Part shown: positions 11,716-19,973 of the stretch, in pieces
How the letters are laid out: the number at the start of each line of letters is the position of its first letter
How positions within the stretch are numbered: the first letter of the stretch is position 1
DNA from: Alteriqipengyuania abyssalis
GTDB taxonomy: Bacteria > Pseudomonadota > Alphaproteobacteria > Sphingomonadales > Sphingomonadaceae
DNA length: 64,000 nt
Direction: 5' to 3'
NCBI RefSeq assembly: GCF_019857185.1
Contig: NZ_JAHWXP010000001.1
Location: 744,001-808,000, forward strand
Notes under the pieces: model-generated
Told to the model about the DNA's origin: nothing
Database searches by the model: none
What the model saw: only the letters and a program-made list of their open reading frames with translations
Made by a program: the position numbers and the translations under genes

Positions 11716-12311
11716 TGCTGGCGCGCGCCCTCAACCGTCTGCGCCGCGACACGCGTGGCTCGACCATCGTCGAGTTCGCGATCATTGCGCCGTCCTTCAT
11801 GATCCTGCTGATGGGCGTGTTCGATCTCGGCCAAACTGTTTACCTGCGCGCGGTGATGAATGGCGCGATGCAGGAGGCCGCGCGCGATTCCACACTGGAA
11901 AGCGGCCCCACGGCGGAAGCGACCATCGACGGGATGGTTGAAACCCGCGTGCAGCATGTGTTGCGCAGCGCGGAACTCTCCTTCGATCGCAAGAGCTACT
12001 ACGACTTCACCGACGTCGAGCGGCCCGAGGCGATCAATGACGCGAACGCCAACGGCGAATGCGACGCAGGCGAAACCTTCGAAGACGAAAACGGTAATGG
12101 AATCTGGGATTCCGATGTCGGCAGTGCGGGTTTCGGCGGCGCGCGCGATATCACGATGTACACCGTCACCGCGACCTACGATAAGCTGTTTCCGCTCTAC
12201 GGTCTGCTCGGCCTGCCTCAGGAAGCCAGCATCGAGATGAGCACGGTGCTGAAGAACCAGCCCTACGCCCAGCAGAATGGCAAGGCGGTGCCCGAGACCA
12301 AGCCATGCTGA
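11715..12311 (+). CDS. TadE-family pseudopilin
   Basis: 198 aa. The ATG at 11715 overlaps the upstream stop. RDTRGSTIVEFAIIAPSF is the classic TadE-like motif (Gly, four residues, Glu-Phe) followed by a transmembrane helix (MILLMGVFDLGQTVYL). The C-terminal part is an extracytoplasmic domain with the acidic stretch NANGECDAGETFEDENGNGI, which resembles a calcium-binding loop. It is a minor component of a Flp/Tad-type pilus. Its end overlaps the next gene's start by 7 bases, so the three genes form one translational unit. Confidence 0.87.
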   Translation: MLARALNRLRRDTRGSTIVEFAIIAPSFMILLMGVFDLGQTVYLRAVMNGAMQEAARDSTLESGPTAEATIDGMVETRVQHVLRSAELSFDRKSYYDFTDVERPEAINDANANGECDAGETFEDENGNGIWDSDVGSAGFGGARDITMYTVTATYDKLFPLYGLLGLPQEASIEMSTVLKNQPYAQQNGKAVPETKPC

Positions 12312-13078
12312 CCTCCCTCGCCCCTGTCCCCGCGCGGCTGCGCCAGTTTGCCCGCCGCCTCAAACGCCTGCGCCGCGACAATCGCGGCCTCGCGCTGATC
12401 GAGTTCGCGATCAGCCTGCCGGTCTTTCTCGGTCTCGGGATGTTCGGGATCGAGCTTGCCAACTACGCCGTGACCAGCATGAACGTCAGCCAGATTTCGC
12501 TGACCATCGCCGATAACGCGGCCCGGATGGGCCAGACCTCGTCGAACAGCACGACCAAGACCATCTACCGGTCGGACGTTAACTCGATCTTCGCGGGCGC
12601 AGCGAAGCAGGGCGAAAACATCGACCTGACCGCGCATGGCCGGGTTGTTCTCTCCAGCCTGGAGACGGTTGGCATTCTCGACAAGCAGCTGATCCGCTGG
12701 CAGCGCTGCACGGGTTCGGCTGCCTACGCGTCACGCTACGGGCCGGAGCTTACCAGCGAGATCCTGGATCCCAGTTTTGTCGGGATGGGCCCGACTGGCC
12801 GCCAAATCCGTGCGCCGGTCGGCGATGCGGTGATGTATGTCGAGGTGTTCTACGAATATCAGGGGCTGTTCGGCGACATGTTCCTCGGCAACCGCGTGAT
12901 CAGGCACGAAGCCGCTTTTCCGATCCGTGACGACCGAAACCTTCTGCCCGGTGTCGCAGATGATGGCGCGCCCGATCCGGTCTGCGCGCCCGTACCGACG
13001 CCGCCCAATCCGTATCGGGATAACGCCGCTGCCGGTGTCTGCCACACGACCGCATTCGACGGCTACCACTGTCACTGA
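12305..13078 (+). CDS. Second TadE/TadG-like pseudopilin
   Basis: 257 aa. Basic N-terminus (RRLKRLRRDNRG), then LALIEFAISLPVFLGLGMFG, the TadE motif and single transmembrane helix, at residues about 32-55. The extracytoplasmic part contains cysteines in the centre and tail (WQRCTGSAA, DPVCAPVP, GVCHTTAFDGYHCH), possibly forming disulfides. It is the last gene of the cluster. No cpa/tad ATPase, secretin or Flp pilin gene occurs in this window, so these three depend on a pilus locus elsewhere or form a separate set. Confidence 0.83.
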   Translation: MLTSLAPVPARLRQFARRLKRLRRDNRGLALIEFAISLPVFLGLGMFGIELANYAVTSMNVSQISLTIADNAARMGQTSSNSTTKTIYRSDVNSIFAGAAKQGENIDLTAHGRVVLSSLETVGILDKQLIRWQRCTGSAAYASRYGPELTSEILDPSFVGMGPTGRQIRAPVGDAVMYVEVFYEYQGLFGDMFLGNRVIRHEAAFPIRDDRNLLPGVADDGAPDPVCAPVPTPPNPYRDNAAAGVCHTTAFDGYHCH

Positions 13079-13118
13079 CGAAAAGTGGCTGTAGCGGTCC
13101 GCTGATGGGCGGCGTGGT

Positions 13119-13139
13119 GGGGCGCGCTATCGGCGCCCC
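13119..13139. terminator. Weak hairpin between converging genes
   Basis: GGGGCGC (13119-13125) pairs with GCGCCCC (13133-13139) across a 7-nt loop. It overlaps the last codons of pdhB. It may terminate the pseudopilin operon; there is no U-tract on the plus strand. Confidence 0.35.
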
Positions 13140-14551
13140 TCCTCCTCTACGTAGCAGACCTTCTTCACCGCCTTCACGATCCGGTCAGTATCGATCAGCG
13201 CCATCGCCTCCAGATTGGCGGCGTAGGGCAGCGGCACGTCCTCGTTGTTGACCCGCGTCACCGGTGCATCGAGATAGTCGAAGCCTTCCTCCATGCAGAT
13301 CGCCACGATCTCGCTGGCGATGGAGCAGGTCGGCCAGCCCTCTTCGGCGACCACCATGCGGTTGGTCTTCTTGAGGCTTTCGAGCACGGTTTGCTTGTCC
13401 AACGGACGCAACGTGCGCAGGTCGATCACTTCGGCATCGATCCCGTCTTCCGCCAGCTTCTCCGCCGCGTCGAGCGCCAGCCCGACTGCGATGGAGTAGC
13501 TCACGATGGTCACATCGCTGCCCTCGCGCACGATCCGCGCCTTGCCGATCGGCAACACGTAATCGTCCAGCTCGGGCACGTCGAAGCTGCGACCATAGAC
13601 CAGCTCGTTTTCGAGGAAGACGACCGGGTCTTCACTACGGATCGCAGCCTTCATCAGGCCCTTGGCATCGGCCGCGTCATAGGGCGCGATCACGATCAGA
13701 CCGGGAACGCTGGCGTACCAGGGCCCGTAGTTCTGACTGTGCTGGGCCCCGACGCGGCTGGCCGCGCCATTCGGCCCGCGGAACACCACCGGGCAGCGCA
13801 TCTGGCCACCCGACATGTAATTGGTCTTCGCCGCCGAGTTCACGATGTGGTCGATCGCCTGCATCGCGAAGTTGAAGGTCATGAATTCGACGATCGGGCG
13901 CAGGCCGCCCATCGCCGCGCCCGTGCCGAGCCCGGCAAAGCCGTATTCGGTGATCGGCGTGTCGACCACGCGCTTCTCGCCGAATTCGTCGAGCAGGCCC
14001 TGCGTCACCTTGTACGCGCCCTGATACTGGGCGACTTCCTCACCCATCACGAACACGCGCTCGTCGCGGCGCATTTCCTCGGCCATCGCATCGCGCAATG
14101 CCTCGCGCACGCTGGTCGAAACCATGTTTGTGCCCTCCGGGATCGCGGGATCGCTGGCCGGGGAGCGGGTGGGCTTTTCCGCCGTCTGCGTCACTTCGGC
14201 TTCGGACGGTTCGCGCCCGACATCCTTGCCTTCGCCCTCGACGTCTTCCTTCTCGTCGGACGAGTTATCGGACTTCGCGGCGGGCGCTTCGACATCGCCG
14301 ACATCCTCGCCCTCATCGGCCATCATCGCGATGACCGTGCCGACGGAAACGCCTTCGGTGCCTTCCTCGACGAGGATCTTTGCCAGCGTGCCTTCGTCGA
14401 CGGCCTCGAATTCCATCGTCGCCTTGTCGGTCTCGATCTCGGCGATGATGTCGCCGATTTCGATCTTGTCGCCTTCGGACTTGAGCCACTTGGCGAGCGT
14501 GCCCTCTTCCATCGTCGGAGAGAGCGCGGGCATCTTCAGTTCGGTCGCCAT
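13127..14551 (-). CDS. pdhB: Pyruvate dehydrogenase E1 beta subunit with N-terminal lipoyl domain
   Basis: 474 aa. Residues 1-80 are a biotinyl/lipoyl domain ([20 protein letters not shown], with the lipoylated lysine in [16 protein letters not shown]). A flexible acidic linker (about 80-140) follows, then a transketolase-like E1 beta domain starting near [21 protein letters not shown] converts pyruvate to acetyl-CoA; E1 is an alpha2beta2 thiamine-diphosphate enzyme. A lipoyl domain fused to E1 beta is known from alphaproteobacteria, including Zymomonas and Sinorhizobium. It follows pdhA by 3 nt. The E2 (pdhC) and E3 genes are not adjacent. Confidence 0.97.
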   Translation of the reverse strand: MATELKMPALSPTMEEGTLAKWLKSEGDKIEIGDIIAEIETDKATMEFEAVDEGTLAKILVEEGTEGVSVGTVIAMMADEGEDVGDVEAPAAKSDNSSDEKEDVEGEGKDVGREPSEAEVTQTAEKPTRSPASDPAIPEGTNMVSTSVREALRDAMAEEMRRDERVFVMGEEVAQYQGAYKVTQGLLDEFGEKRVVDTPITEYGFAGLGTGAAMGGLRPIVEFMTFNFAMQAIDHIVNSAAKTNYMSGGQMRCPVVFRGPNGAASRVGAQHSQNYGPWYASVPGLIVIAPYDAADAKGLMKAAIRSEDPVVFLENELVYGRSFDVPELDDYVLPIGKARIVREGSDVTIVSYSIAVGLALDAAEKLAEDGIDAEVIDLRTLRPLDKQTVLESLKKTNRMVVAEEGWPTCSIASEIVAICMEEGFDYLDAPVTRVNNEDVPLPYAANLEAMALIDTDRIVKAVKKVCYVEEEGRR

Positions 14552-14554
14552 CGC

Positions 14555-15643
14555 TCAGTACTCCTCCACCAGAACGTCGGTGTAGAGTTCGGCAGCCTCA
14601 GGCTCGGGCGAATTCTCGGCAAAGTCCGCAGCTTCGGAAACCTGAGAGCGGATTCCCTTGTCGATCTCCTTCAACTCGTCCTCGCTCTTGCCCTTCTCGA
14701 TCAGCGTCTTCTTGATCCGCTCGATCGGGTCGTGGTGTTCTTTCTGGTCCTGCACCTCTTCACGGGTGCGGTATTTCGCCGGGTCGGACATCGAGTGTCC
14801 GCGATAGCGATAGGTGTTGCATTCCATCAGCACCGGGCCGTTGCCCTCGCGAATATGCTTGAACGCGACCTCGGCCGCCTGCCGTACTTCGAGCACATTC
14901 ATCCCGTCGACTTCCATGCCGGGGATGCGGAAGCTCGTACCGCGGCGGTAAAACCGCGTTTCCGCGCTGGAGCGCTTGGTCGCGGTGCCCATGGCGTACT
15001 GGTTGTCCTCCACCACGAAGCAGATCGGCAGGTTCCATAGGGCGGCCATGTTGAACGCTTCGTAGACCTGGCCCTGGTTCGCTGCGCCGTCACCGAAATA
15101 GGCGAGGCAAATGCCCCCGTCCTCGTTGTACTTGTGCGCAAAGGCGAGGCCTGCACCCAGCGGCACCTGCGCGCCGACGATGCCGTGCCCGCCGTAGAAC
15201 TTATGCTCGGTGCTGAACATGTGCATCGAGCCACCCTTGCCCTTGGAAATCCCGGCCTGGCGACCGGTCAGCTCGGACATGATGACCTTGGGGTCGATCC
15301 CGTAGGCGAGCATGTGGCCATGGTCGCGATAGCCGGTGATGACCGAGTCCTTGTCGTTATCGAGCGCCGACTGGAGCCCGATCGCGACCGCTTCCTGCCC
15401 GATATACAAGTGGCAGAACCCGCCGATCAGGCCGAGACCATACAATTGGCCCGCGCGCTCTTCGAACCGGCGGATCAGGAGCATCTGCTCGTAGAAATGG
15501 AGCATCTGCTCTTCGCTCGCGTCGTAGAGCTTGTTCTTGTCGAACTCCTCTTGCAGCGAATGAAGTACGAAGTCCGGATCATCCACGGCGGCCAGATTTT
15601 CGGCTTTGGCGGGGGACTTCTTCGCAGCGGGTTTCTTGGCCAA
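14555..15643 (-). CDS. pdhA: Pyruvate dehydrogenase E1 alpha subunit
   Basis: 362 aa from a TTG start at 15643. A GAAGGAG ribosome-binding site ends 7 nt upstream, and the resulting N-terminus (Lys/Ala-rich KKPAAKKSPAKAEN) is typical. A longer open frame reaches 15790, but its leader looks like translated intergenic repeat (MPGLDPGT). The thiamine-diphosphate motif is GDGAANQGQVYEAFNMAALW, and the phosphorylation-loop region reads YRYRGHSMSDPAKYRTREEV. It forms E1 with PdhB, encoded 3 nt downstream. The upstream neighbour, 147 nt away, is ftsB, a common alphaproteobacterial order. Confidence 0.96.
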   Translation of the reverse strand: MAKKPAAKKSPAKAENLAAVDDPDFVLHSLQEEFDKNKLYDASEEQMLHFYEQMLLIRRFEERAGQLYGLGLIGGFCHLYIGQEAVAIGLQSALDNDKDSVITGYRDHGHMLAYGIDPKVIMSELTGRQAGISKGKGGSMHMFSTEHKFYGGHGIVGAQVPLGAGLAFAHKYNEDGGICLAYFGDGAANQGQVYEAFNMAALWNLPICFVVEDNQYAMGTATKRSSAETRFYRRGTSFRIPGMEVDGMNVLEVRQAAEVAFKHIREGNGPVLMECNTYRYRGHSMSDPAKYRTREEVQDQKEHHDPIERIKKTLIEKGKSEDELKEIDKGIRSQVSEAADFAENSPEPEAAELYTDVLVEEY

Positions 15644-15768
15644 TGGTAACTCCTTCACGCAAGCCGCACGGCGGCCCGGCACGTGTTCCTCAGGGGCGTG
15701 GCGTAGCCCCATGACGTAACGTCGCGCGGCTTGCAATGGTTGCGAAAAATCTTGGGTCTCGTGGAGCG

Positions 15769-15789
15769 TGCCCGGATCGAGGCCCGGCA
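15769..15789 (-). repeat. Degenerate copy of the GIY-YIG-linked palindrome
   Basis: Read on the minus strand, this 21-nt element matches the palindrome at 51995-52015 in 15 of 21 positions, including most of the loop and right arm, but two of its eight stem pairs are mismatched. It lies at the ftsB/pdhA junction. It may be a decayed repeat; the similarity could also be chance in GC-rich DNA. Confidence 0.3.
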
Positions 15790-15790
15790 A

Positions 15791-16132
15791 TCAGCGTGCC
15801 GGAGCGTCCGGCTTGGGCAGGATCACTTCGTCGGGATGAACCACGTTGAGATTGCGGCGCATCATTTCCACGACCATGTCCGGATCGGCATTGTCGGGGT
15901 CGAGCGCGTCGACCCGCTGGCGCAGATCCGCCCGCTGATCCTGCAGCTTGGCAATCCGCGCCTCACGCTCGGCCAGCGCCTTGGAGGCATCGCTCCACGC
16001 GAAAACCCCGCTCGGCCCGGCGATCGCCATCCCGCCCATCAGCAGCAGCGCCGCGAGCGCGAGCCCCTGGGTCAGGCGCTCACGCCGGGCCGCACGGTTC
16101 TGCTTGGCAATGGTTTTCTTGGCGAGGTTCAT
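15791..16132 (-). CDS. ftsB: FtsB/DivIC-family septum formation initiator
   Basis: 113 aa from the ATG at 16132 ([20 protein letters not shown]). There is one transmembrane helix ([20 protein letters not shown]), then a coiled-coil-like segment ([20 protein letters not shown]). The layout (short cytoplasmic tail, helix, periplasmic coiled coil, C-terminal [19 protein letters not shown]) is that of FtsB, which bridges FtsL and FtsQ in the divisome. Position directly upstream of pdhA is usual in this class. An in-frame extension to 16183 exists but reads like untranslated leader. Confidence 0.88.
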   Translation of the reverse strand: MNLAKKTIAKQNRAARRERLTQGLALAALLLMGGMAIAGPSGVFAWSDASKALAEREARIAKLQDQRADLRQRVDALDPDNADPDMVVEMMRRNLNVVHPDEVILPKPDAPAR

Positions 16133-16252
16133 GCCAGCCCTTGAATCACATGCGCCGGGCGGAGGCAAGCCCCTTTGACGCAAGGGAAATCTGCGGGCGC
16201 TCGTCGCGTCGCGGCGCAGGAACCGGGCACGCCCCGCGTCCGTTGCAGCGAT

Positions 16253-16270
16253 TGACAGGCAGGCCTGTCA
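16253..16270. promoter_or_regulatory. Perfect palindrome upstream of hpd, candidate operator
   Basis: TGACAGG, 4-nt spacer, CCTGTCA. It lies 93 bp upstream of the hpd start and 120 bp upstream of ftsB. The 7-bp perfect arms suggest a dimeric repressor site controlling tyrosine catabolism, but the regulator is not in the window. Confidence 0.4.
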
Positions 16271-16362
16271 GACCTAGCTCGACCGGGAAACGGCGCGCGC
16301 CCTCCCCCGGATACGCTGCTGCCGCCCGCCAAGACACAGTCACTGCTACGGAGGATGCCGAT

Positions 16363-17481
16363 ATGGCCGACCTTTTCGAGAATCCCGTGGGCCTCAACGG
16401 CTTCGAGTTCGTCGAGTTCTGCGCGCCGGAAAAAGGCACGCTTGAGCCGGTGTTCCAAGCGATGGGCTTCACCCATGTCGCCAACCACCGCTCCAAGGAT
16501 GTGCAGTTGTGGCGGCAGGGCAATATCAATCTGATCACCAACTACGAACCGCTGAGCGCGGCGTGGTACTTCGCCCGCGAACACGGGCCGAGCGCGTGCG
16601 GCATGGGCTTCCGCGTGAAAGACGCAGCCGAAGCCTGGGCGAAGCTGATGGACGCCGGTGCCGAACCGGTCGACACCCAGACCGGGCCGATGGAACTCTC
16701 GATCCCCGCGATCAAGGGCATCGGCGGCGCGCTGATCTACATCATCGATCGCTACGCCGATAAGGACGACGAAGCGCTTTCGATCTACGACATCGACTTC
16801 GAATATCTCGACGGGGTGGAGAAATATCCCGAAGGCGCCGGCTTCCAGCGGATCGACCACCTGACGCACAATGTCTACGGCGGGCGCATGGCCTATTGGG
16901 CCGACTGGTACGAGAAGCTGTTCAACTTCCAGGAAATCCGCTTCTTCGACATCAAGGGCGAATATACCGGCCTGACCTCCAAGGCGCTGACCGCGCCCGA
17001 CGGCAAGATCCGCATTCCGCTGAACGAGGAAGCCAAGGGTGGCGGCGGCCAGATCGAGGAGTTCCTGCGCGAATTCAACGGTGAAGGGATCCAGCACATC
17101 GCCCTGATCTGCGACGACCTGATCGCCGCGTGGGACAGGCTCAAGCAGTTCGGCGTGCCCTTCATGACCGCGCCGCCCGAAACCTATTACGAAATGCTAC
17201 CCGAACGCCTGCCCGATCACGGCCAGCCGGTCGACGAGCTGAAGGCACGCGGCATTCTGCTCGACGGAACGACCGAAGGCGGCCAGCCGCGCCTGCTGCT
17301 GCAGATTTTCGCCGAAGCGCAAGTCGGGCCGGTGTTCTTCGAATTCATCCAGCGCAAGGGTGACGAGGGCTTCGGCGAAGGCAATTTCAAGGCGCTGTTC
17401 GAAAGCATGGAGCGCGACCAGGTACGCCGCGGCGTGCTGAACGTCGAAGACGCCAAGACCGTCTCGGAACCGGCGGAATGA
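16363..17481 (+). CDS. hpd: 4-hydroxyphenylpyruvate dioxygenase
   Basis: 372 aa from the ATG at 16363, preceded by ACGGAGG. HPPD converts 4-hydroxyphenylpyruvate to homogentisate in tyrosine degradation. It has two VOC domains. The iron ligands are in the C-terminal one: His in [12 protein letters not shown], His in [13 protein letters not shown] and Glu in [20 protein letters not shown], which also holds the substrate-closing C-terminal helix. The next gene, also a VOC protein, overlaps by ATGA, so the two are translationally coupled. Confidence 0.97.
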   Translation: MADLFENPVGLNGFEFVEFCAPEKGTLEPVFQAMGFTHVANHRSKDVQLWRQGNINLITNYEPLSAAWYFAREHGPSACGMGFRVKDAAEAWAKLMDAGAEPVDTQTGPMELSIPAIKGIGGALIYIIDRYADKDDEALSIYDIDFEYLDGVEKYPEGAGFQRIDHLTHNVYGGRMAYWADWYEKLFNFQEIRFFDIKGEYTGLTSKALTAPDGKIRIPLNEEAKGGGGQIEEFLREFNGEGIQHIALICDDLIAAWDRLKQFGVPFMTAPPETYYEMLPERLPDHGQPVDELKARGILLDGTTEGGQPRLLLQIFAEAQVGPVFFEFIQRKGDEGFGEGNFKALFESMERDQVRRGVLNVEDAKTVSEPAE

Positions 17482-18080
17482 CTAAAGCCGCCCATCCGGT
17501 AAACCTGGGCGGCGTCCACCACGCCGCCTATCGCTGCAAGGACGCGAAAGAGACGGTCGAGTGGTACGAAAAGGTGCTCGGTATGGAATATACCAGCGCC
17601 TTTTCGGAGGACCACGTGCCCTCCACGGGCGAGTACGATCCGTACATGCACGTCTTCCTCGACGCGGGGAACGGCAACATTCTCGCCTTCTTCGAACTGC
17701 CTAACCAGAAGGATATGGGCCGTGACGAGAATACGCCGATCTGGGTCCAGCACCTCGCCTTCAAAGTCGCGGATGAGGCCGCGCTGATCGCAGCGAAGAG
17801 CCACATCGAAGGCCTCGGCATCGACGTGCTCGGCCCCACGCACCACGGCATCTTCAAGTCGATCTACTTCTTCGATCCCAATGGCCACCGGGTCGAGCTG
17901 GCTGCCGACATCGGCACGGACGAGCAATATGCCGAGCTCAAGCGGGTCGCGATGCCGATGCTGGACGAGTGGAGCGAGACCAAGAAAGCCCCGCAGCACG
18001 CGGCATGGCTGCATGAGCTCGCTCGCGAGGAACATGCCAAGGCCAAGGCCAAGGCGGCGGAAGAACCCGACCTGCCCTGA
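17478..18080 (+). CDS. VOC-family (glyoxalase/dioxygenase fold) protein coupled to hpd
   Basis: 200 aa. The VOC fold is shown by [40 protein letters not shown] and [16 protein letters not shown]. The His of GGVHHAAY, the His of VQHLAF and the Glu of RVELAAD fit a metal-binding triad. Its start overlaps the hpd stop by ATGA, which ties it to aromatic amino acid breakdown, but the exact reaction is not readable. A long C-terminal tail rich in Lys, Ala and Glu follows. A perfect 12-bp hairpin follows the gene. Confidence 0.85.
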   Translation: MTKAAHPVNLGGVHHAAYRCKDAKETVEWYEKVLGMEYTSAFSEDHVPSTGEYDPYMHVFLDAGNGNILAFFELPNQKDMGRDENTPIWVQHLAFKVADEAALIAAKSHIEGLGIDVLGPTHHGIFKSIYFFDPNGHRVELAADIGTDEQYAELKRVAMPMLDEWSETKKAPQHAAWLHELAREEHAKAKAKAAEEPDLP

Positions 18081-18093
18081 TTTTCGGAACTCT

Positions 18094-18130
18094 CCCCGTT
18101 TTGCCGCCGTTAGTGCCGCAAAACGGGGAA
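18094..18130 (+). terminator. 12-bp perfect hairpin that includes the mscS ribosome-binding site
   Basis: TCCCCGTTTTGC (18094-18105), a 13-nt loop, then GCAAAACGGGGA (18119-18130). It sits between the hpd/VOC operon and mscS. The 3' arm contains GGGGA, which is also the Shine-Dalgarno sequence for the ATG at 18135. It may end the upstream transcript, mask mscS translation, or both. Confidence 0.6.
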
Positions 18131-18134
18131 TTCC

Positions 18135-19058
18135 ATGAGCATACCAACGAACACGCCTTCCGGCGAAACCTACGATCAGACCGTCAACACGCTGGCCACC
18201 TTGCAGGACCAGCTGGTCGACATGGCGGAGGGGTTCGTCCGCGCCCTGCCCAATATGGCGATCGCCCTCGTGATCATCCTGATCACCTGGATCGTCGCGC
18301 GCATCGCGGTTCGGGGCGTAAGCCGCGCCATCGGCAAGACCGATATGCGCCCCTCCTTGCAGAATCTGATCGATACCGTCGTGAAGCTGGGCATTTGGAT
18401 CATCGGCCTGATGATCGCGCTGATCGTGGTCATGCCGGGGATGACGCCCGCCAGCCTGATCGCCGGTCTCGGGATCGGCGCGGTCGCGATCGGCTTTGCC
18501 TTTCAGGACATCTTCGAGAACTTCCTCGCCGGCGTGCTCATCATGCTGCGCGAGAAGATGCGCATCGGCGATGTGATCGAATGCGAGGGGATCAAGGGCA
18601 AGGTCGAGCACATCACGCTGCGCGAAACCCATGTGCGCAAGCTGTCGGGCGAGCTGACGATCGTGCCCAACTCGATGATCTTCAAGAACCCGGTCGAAAT
18701 CCTGACCGACGAGCAGGTGCGCCGCCACGAAGTGGTTGCCGGGGTCTCCTACGACACCGATCTGGACCACGCGGCCGAGGTGATCCGCAAGGCGGTGGAA
18801 GCGGTCGAGGGGATCGAGAAAGACAAGGGCGTCGACATCTTCGCGACCACCTTCAACTCCAGCTCGGTCGATTTCCTGGTGCGCTGGCACGCAGGCTCGA
18901 CCCCGCGCGACGGGTGGGAATCGAAGGACAAGGTCGTGCGCGCGATCAAGCGCGGGCTGGACGAGGCCGGGATCGAGATCCCCTTCCCCTACATCACCCA
19001 CACCTTCAAGGAGCGCGTCCCGCTGGGCCGCGAGCCAGGCGAAAGTGCAGTGGGCTAG
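18135..19058 (+). CDS. Small-conductance mechanosensitive channel, MscS family
   Basis: 307 aa. There are three transmembrane helices, with ALPNMAIALVIILITWIVAR the first and MIALIVVMPG within the second. The pore helix region is GLGIGAVAIGFAFQDIFENF, and the beta domain begins FLAGVLIMLREKMRIGDVIE, the hallmark of MscS. It opens under membrane tension to release solutes. The C-terminal alpha/beta domain ends PFPYITHTFKERV. Translation may be controlled by the hairpin that holds its ribosome-binding site. Confidence 0.95.
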   Translation: MSIPTNTPSGETYDQTVNTLATLQDQLVDMAEGFVRALPNMAIALVIILITWIVARIAVRGVSRAIGKTDMRPSLQNLIDTVVKLGIWIIGLMIALIVVMPGMTPASLIAGLGIGAVAIGFAFQDIFENFLAGVLIMLREKMRIGDVIECEGIKGKVEHITLRETHVRKLSGELTIVPNSMIFKNPVEILTDEQVRRHEVVAGVSYDTDLDHAAEVIRKAVEAVEGIEKDKGVDIFATTFNSSSVDFLVRWHAGSTPRDGWESKDKVVRAIKRGLDEAGIEIPFPYITHTFKERVPLGREPGESAVG

Positions 19059-19062
19059 CCCC

Positions 19063-19797
19063 TCACCTCACCGCGGCGAGATCTTCGAGAAAGTCGCGGA
19101 TCCGCTGCGCGTTCACGCCCAGATCGCCGATCCCGACCCGGCTCACCGAGCGCATGTCGACCAGGCTGCGCCCGGCACCGTCGGGGCGCACGCGGAGCAC
19201 CACCTCATCCTCGAACCGGATGTATGAGGCATAGGCAGTCGCCTCCAGCCGGCCTTCTTCGGGATCGACCGCACGGATCGTCCAGCCGCGTTCTTTCGCC
19301 AGCTTCTCCGCATCGCGGATGGTCTGATCGACCGGCCGGTCGAGAACCACGCTGCGCAGGTCGGGATAGCCGATCTCGTGCAGGCTGACCCATTCCGAGG
19401 GTTCGCTTAGCCCGCGCATATTGTCGTCCGGCAGGGTAATCGTCTCGAACTGCGGGACATCGGCTAGGTCGGTGGTGGCGTCGTGGATCATCGGTGCGTC
19501 GGTCCCCATGGCCACACGAACCGCCAGCGAGCCGACGAACCCCACCGCGAACAGGAAGCCGATCAGCGCCGCCCGGCGCGCGGGCCATCCCGTACGCCAG
19601 TTGAGCAGCAGCGCGATGATCGCAATAACCAGCGCGCCGACCATCACGGGGGCCGAGACGGTGAGGTACTTGAAGCCTTCCAGCTTGCCGATGGTATCGA
19701 ACCGCGCCAGCGTCATCCCGGTAAATGCGGCAATCGTACCGCCCAGCGCCAGCACCAGCGCGAGCCATGACAGGCCCCTGGTCCACTTGTGACTCAT
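19063..19797 (-). CDS. DUF1499 membrane protein
   Basis: 244 aa. Three hydrophobic helices in the first 105 residues (LSWLALVLALGGTIAAF, VSAPVMVGALVIAIIALLLN, AALIGFLFAVGFVGSLAVRV). The C-terminal domain matches DUF1499 in style (FEDEVVLRVRPDGAGRSLVD, followed by MRSVSRVGIGDLGVNAQRIR). DUF1499 proteins have no settled function. The gene converges on mscS with a 4-nt gap. Its start faces the tRNA-Arg gene. Confidence 0.82.
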   Translation of the reverse strand: MSHKWTRGLSWLALVLALGGTIAAFTGMTLARFDTIGKLEGFKYLTVSAPVMVGALVIAIIALLLNWRTGWPARRAALIGFLFAVGFVGSLAVRVAMGTDAPMIHDATTDLADVPQFETITLPDDNMRGLSEPSEWVSLHEIGYPDLRSVVLDRPVDQTIRDAEKLAKERGWTIRAVDPEEGRLEATAYASYIRFEDEVVLRVRPDGAGRSLVDMRSVSRVGIGDLGVNAQRIRDFLEDLAAVR

Positions 19798-19820
19798 CGT
19801 TCGTTCCCCCCGGATTGCTG

Positions 19821-19897
19821 TGGCGCGCCCTGCAGGATTCGAACCTGCGGCCTCAGGATTAGAAGTCCCGTGCTCTATCCAACTGAGCTAAGGGCGC
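19821..19897 (-). tRNA. tRNA-Arg (anticodon TCT)
   Basis: 77 nt including an encoded CCA (19821-19823). Acceptor stem GCGCCCT pairs with AGGGCGC. The T arm carries GGTTCGAATCC. The anticodon loop is CTTCTAA with the anticodon at 19861-19863. The D arm is AGCTCAGTTGGATAGAGC. It reads AGA codons, which are rare in this GC-rich genome. Confidence 0.95.
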
Positions 19898-19973
19898 GTG
19901 TGCGATGCGCATAGCCATCTTTGCGGCGGTGCAAAACCGGCTTATGCAAGGATTGGCTTCGGGGGGTGTAACG

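Noticed and set aside
14555-15790. Longer PdhA start with MPGLDPGT leader
   Set aside because: The leader covers intergenic repeat-like DNA; the TTG at 15643 has a GAAGGAG site at the right distance.
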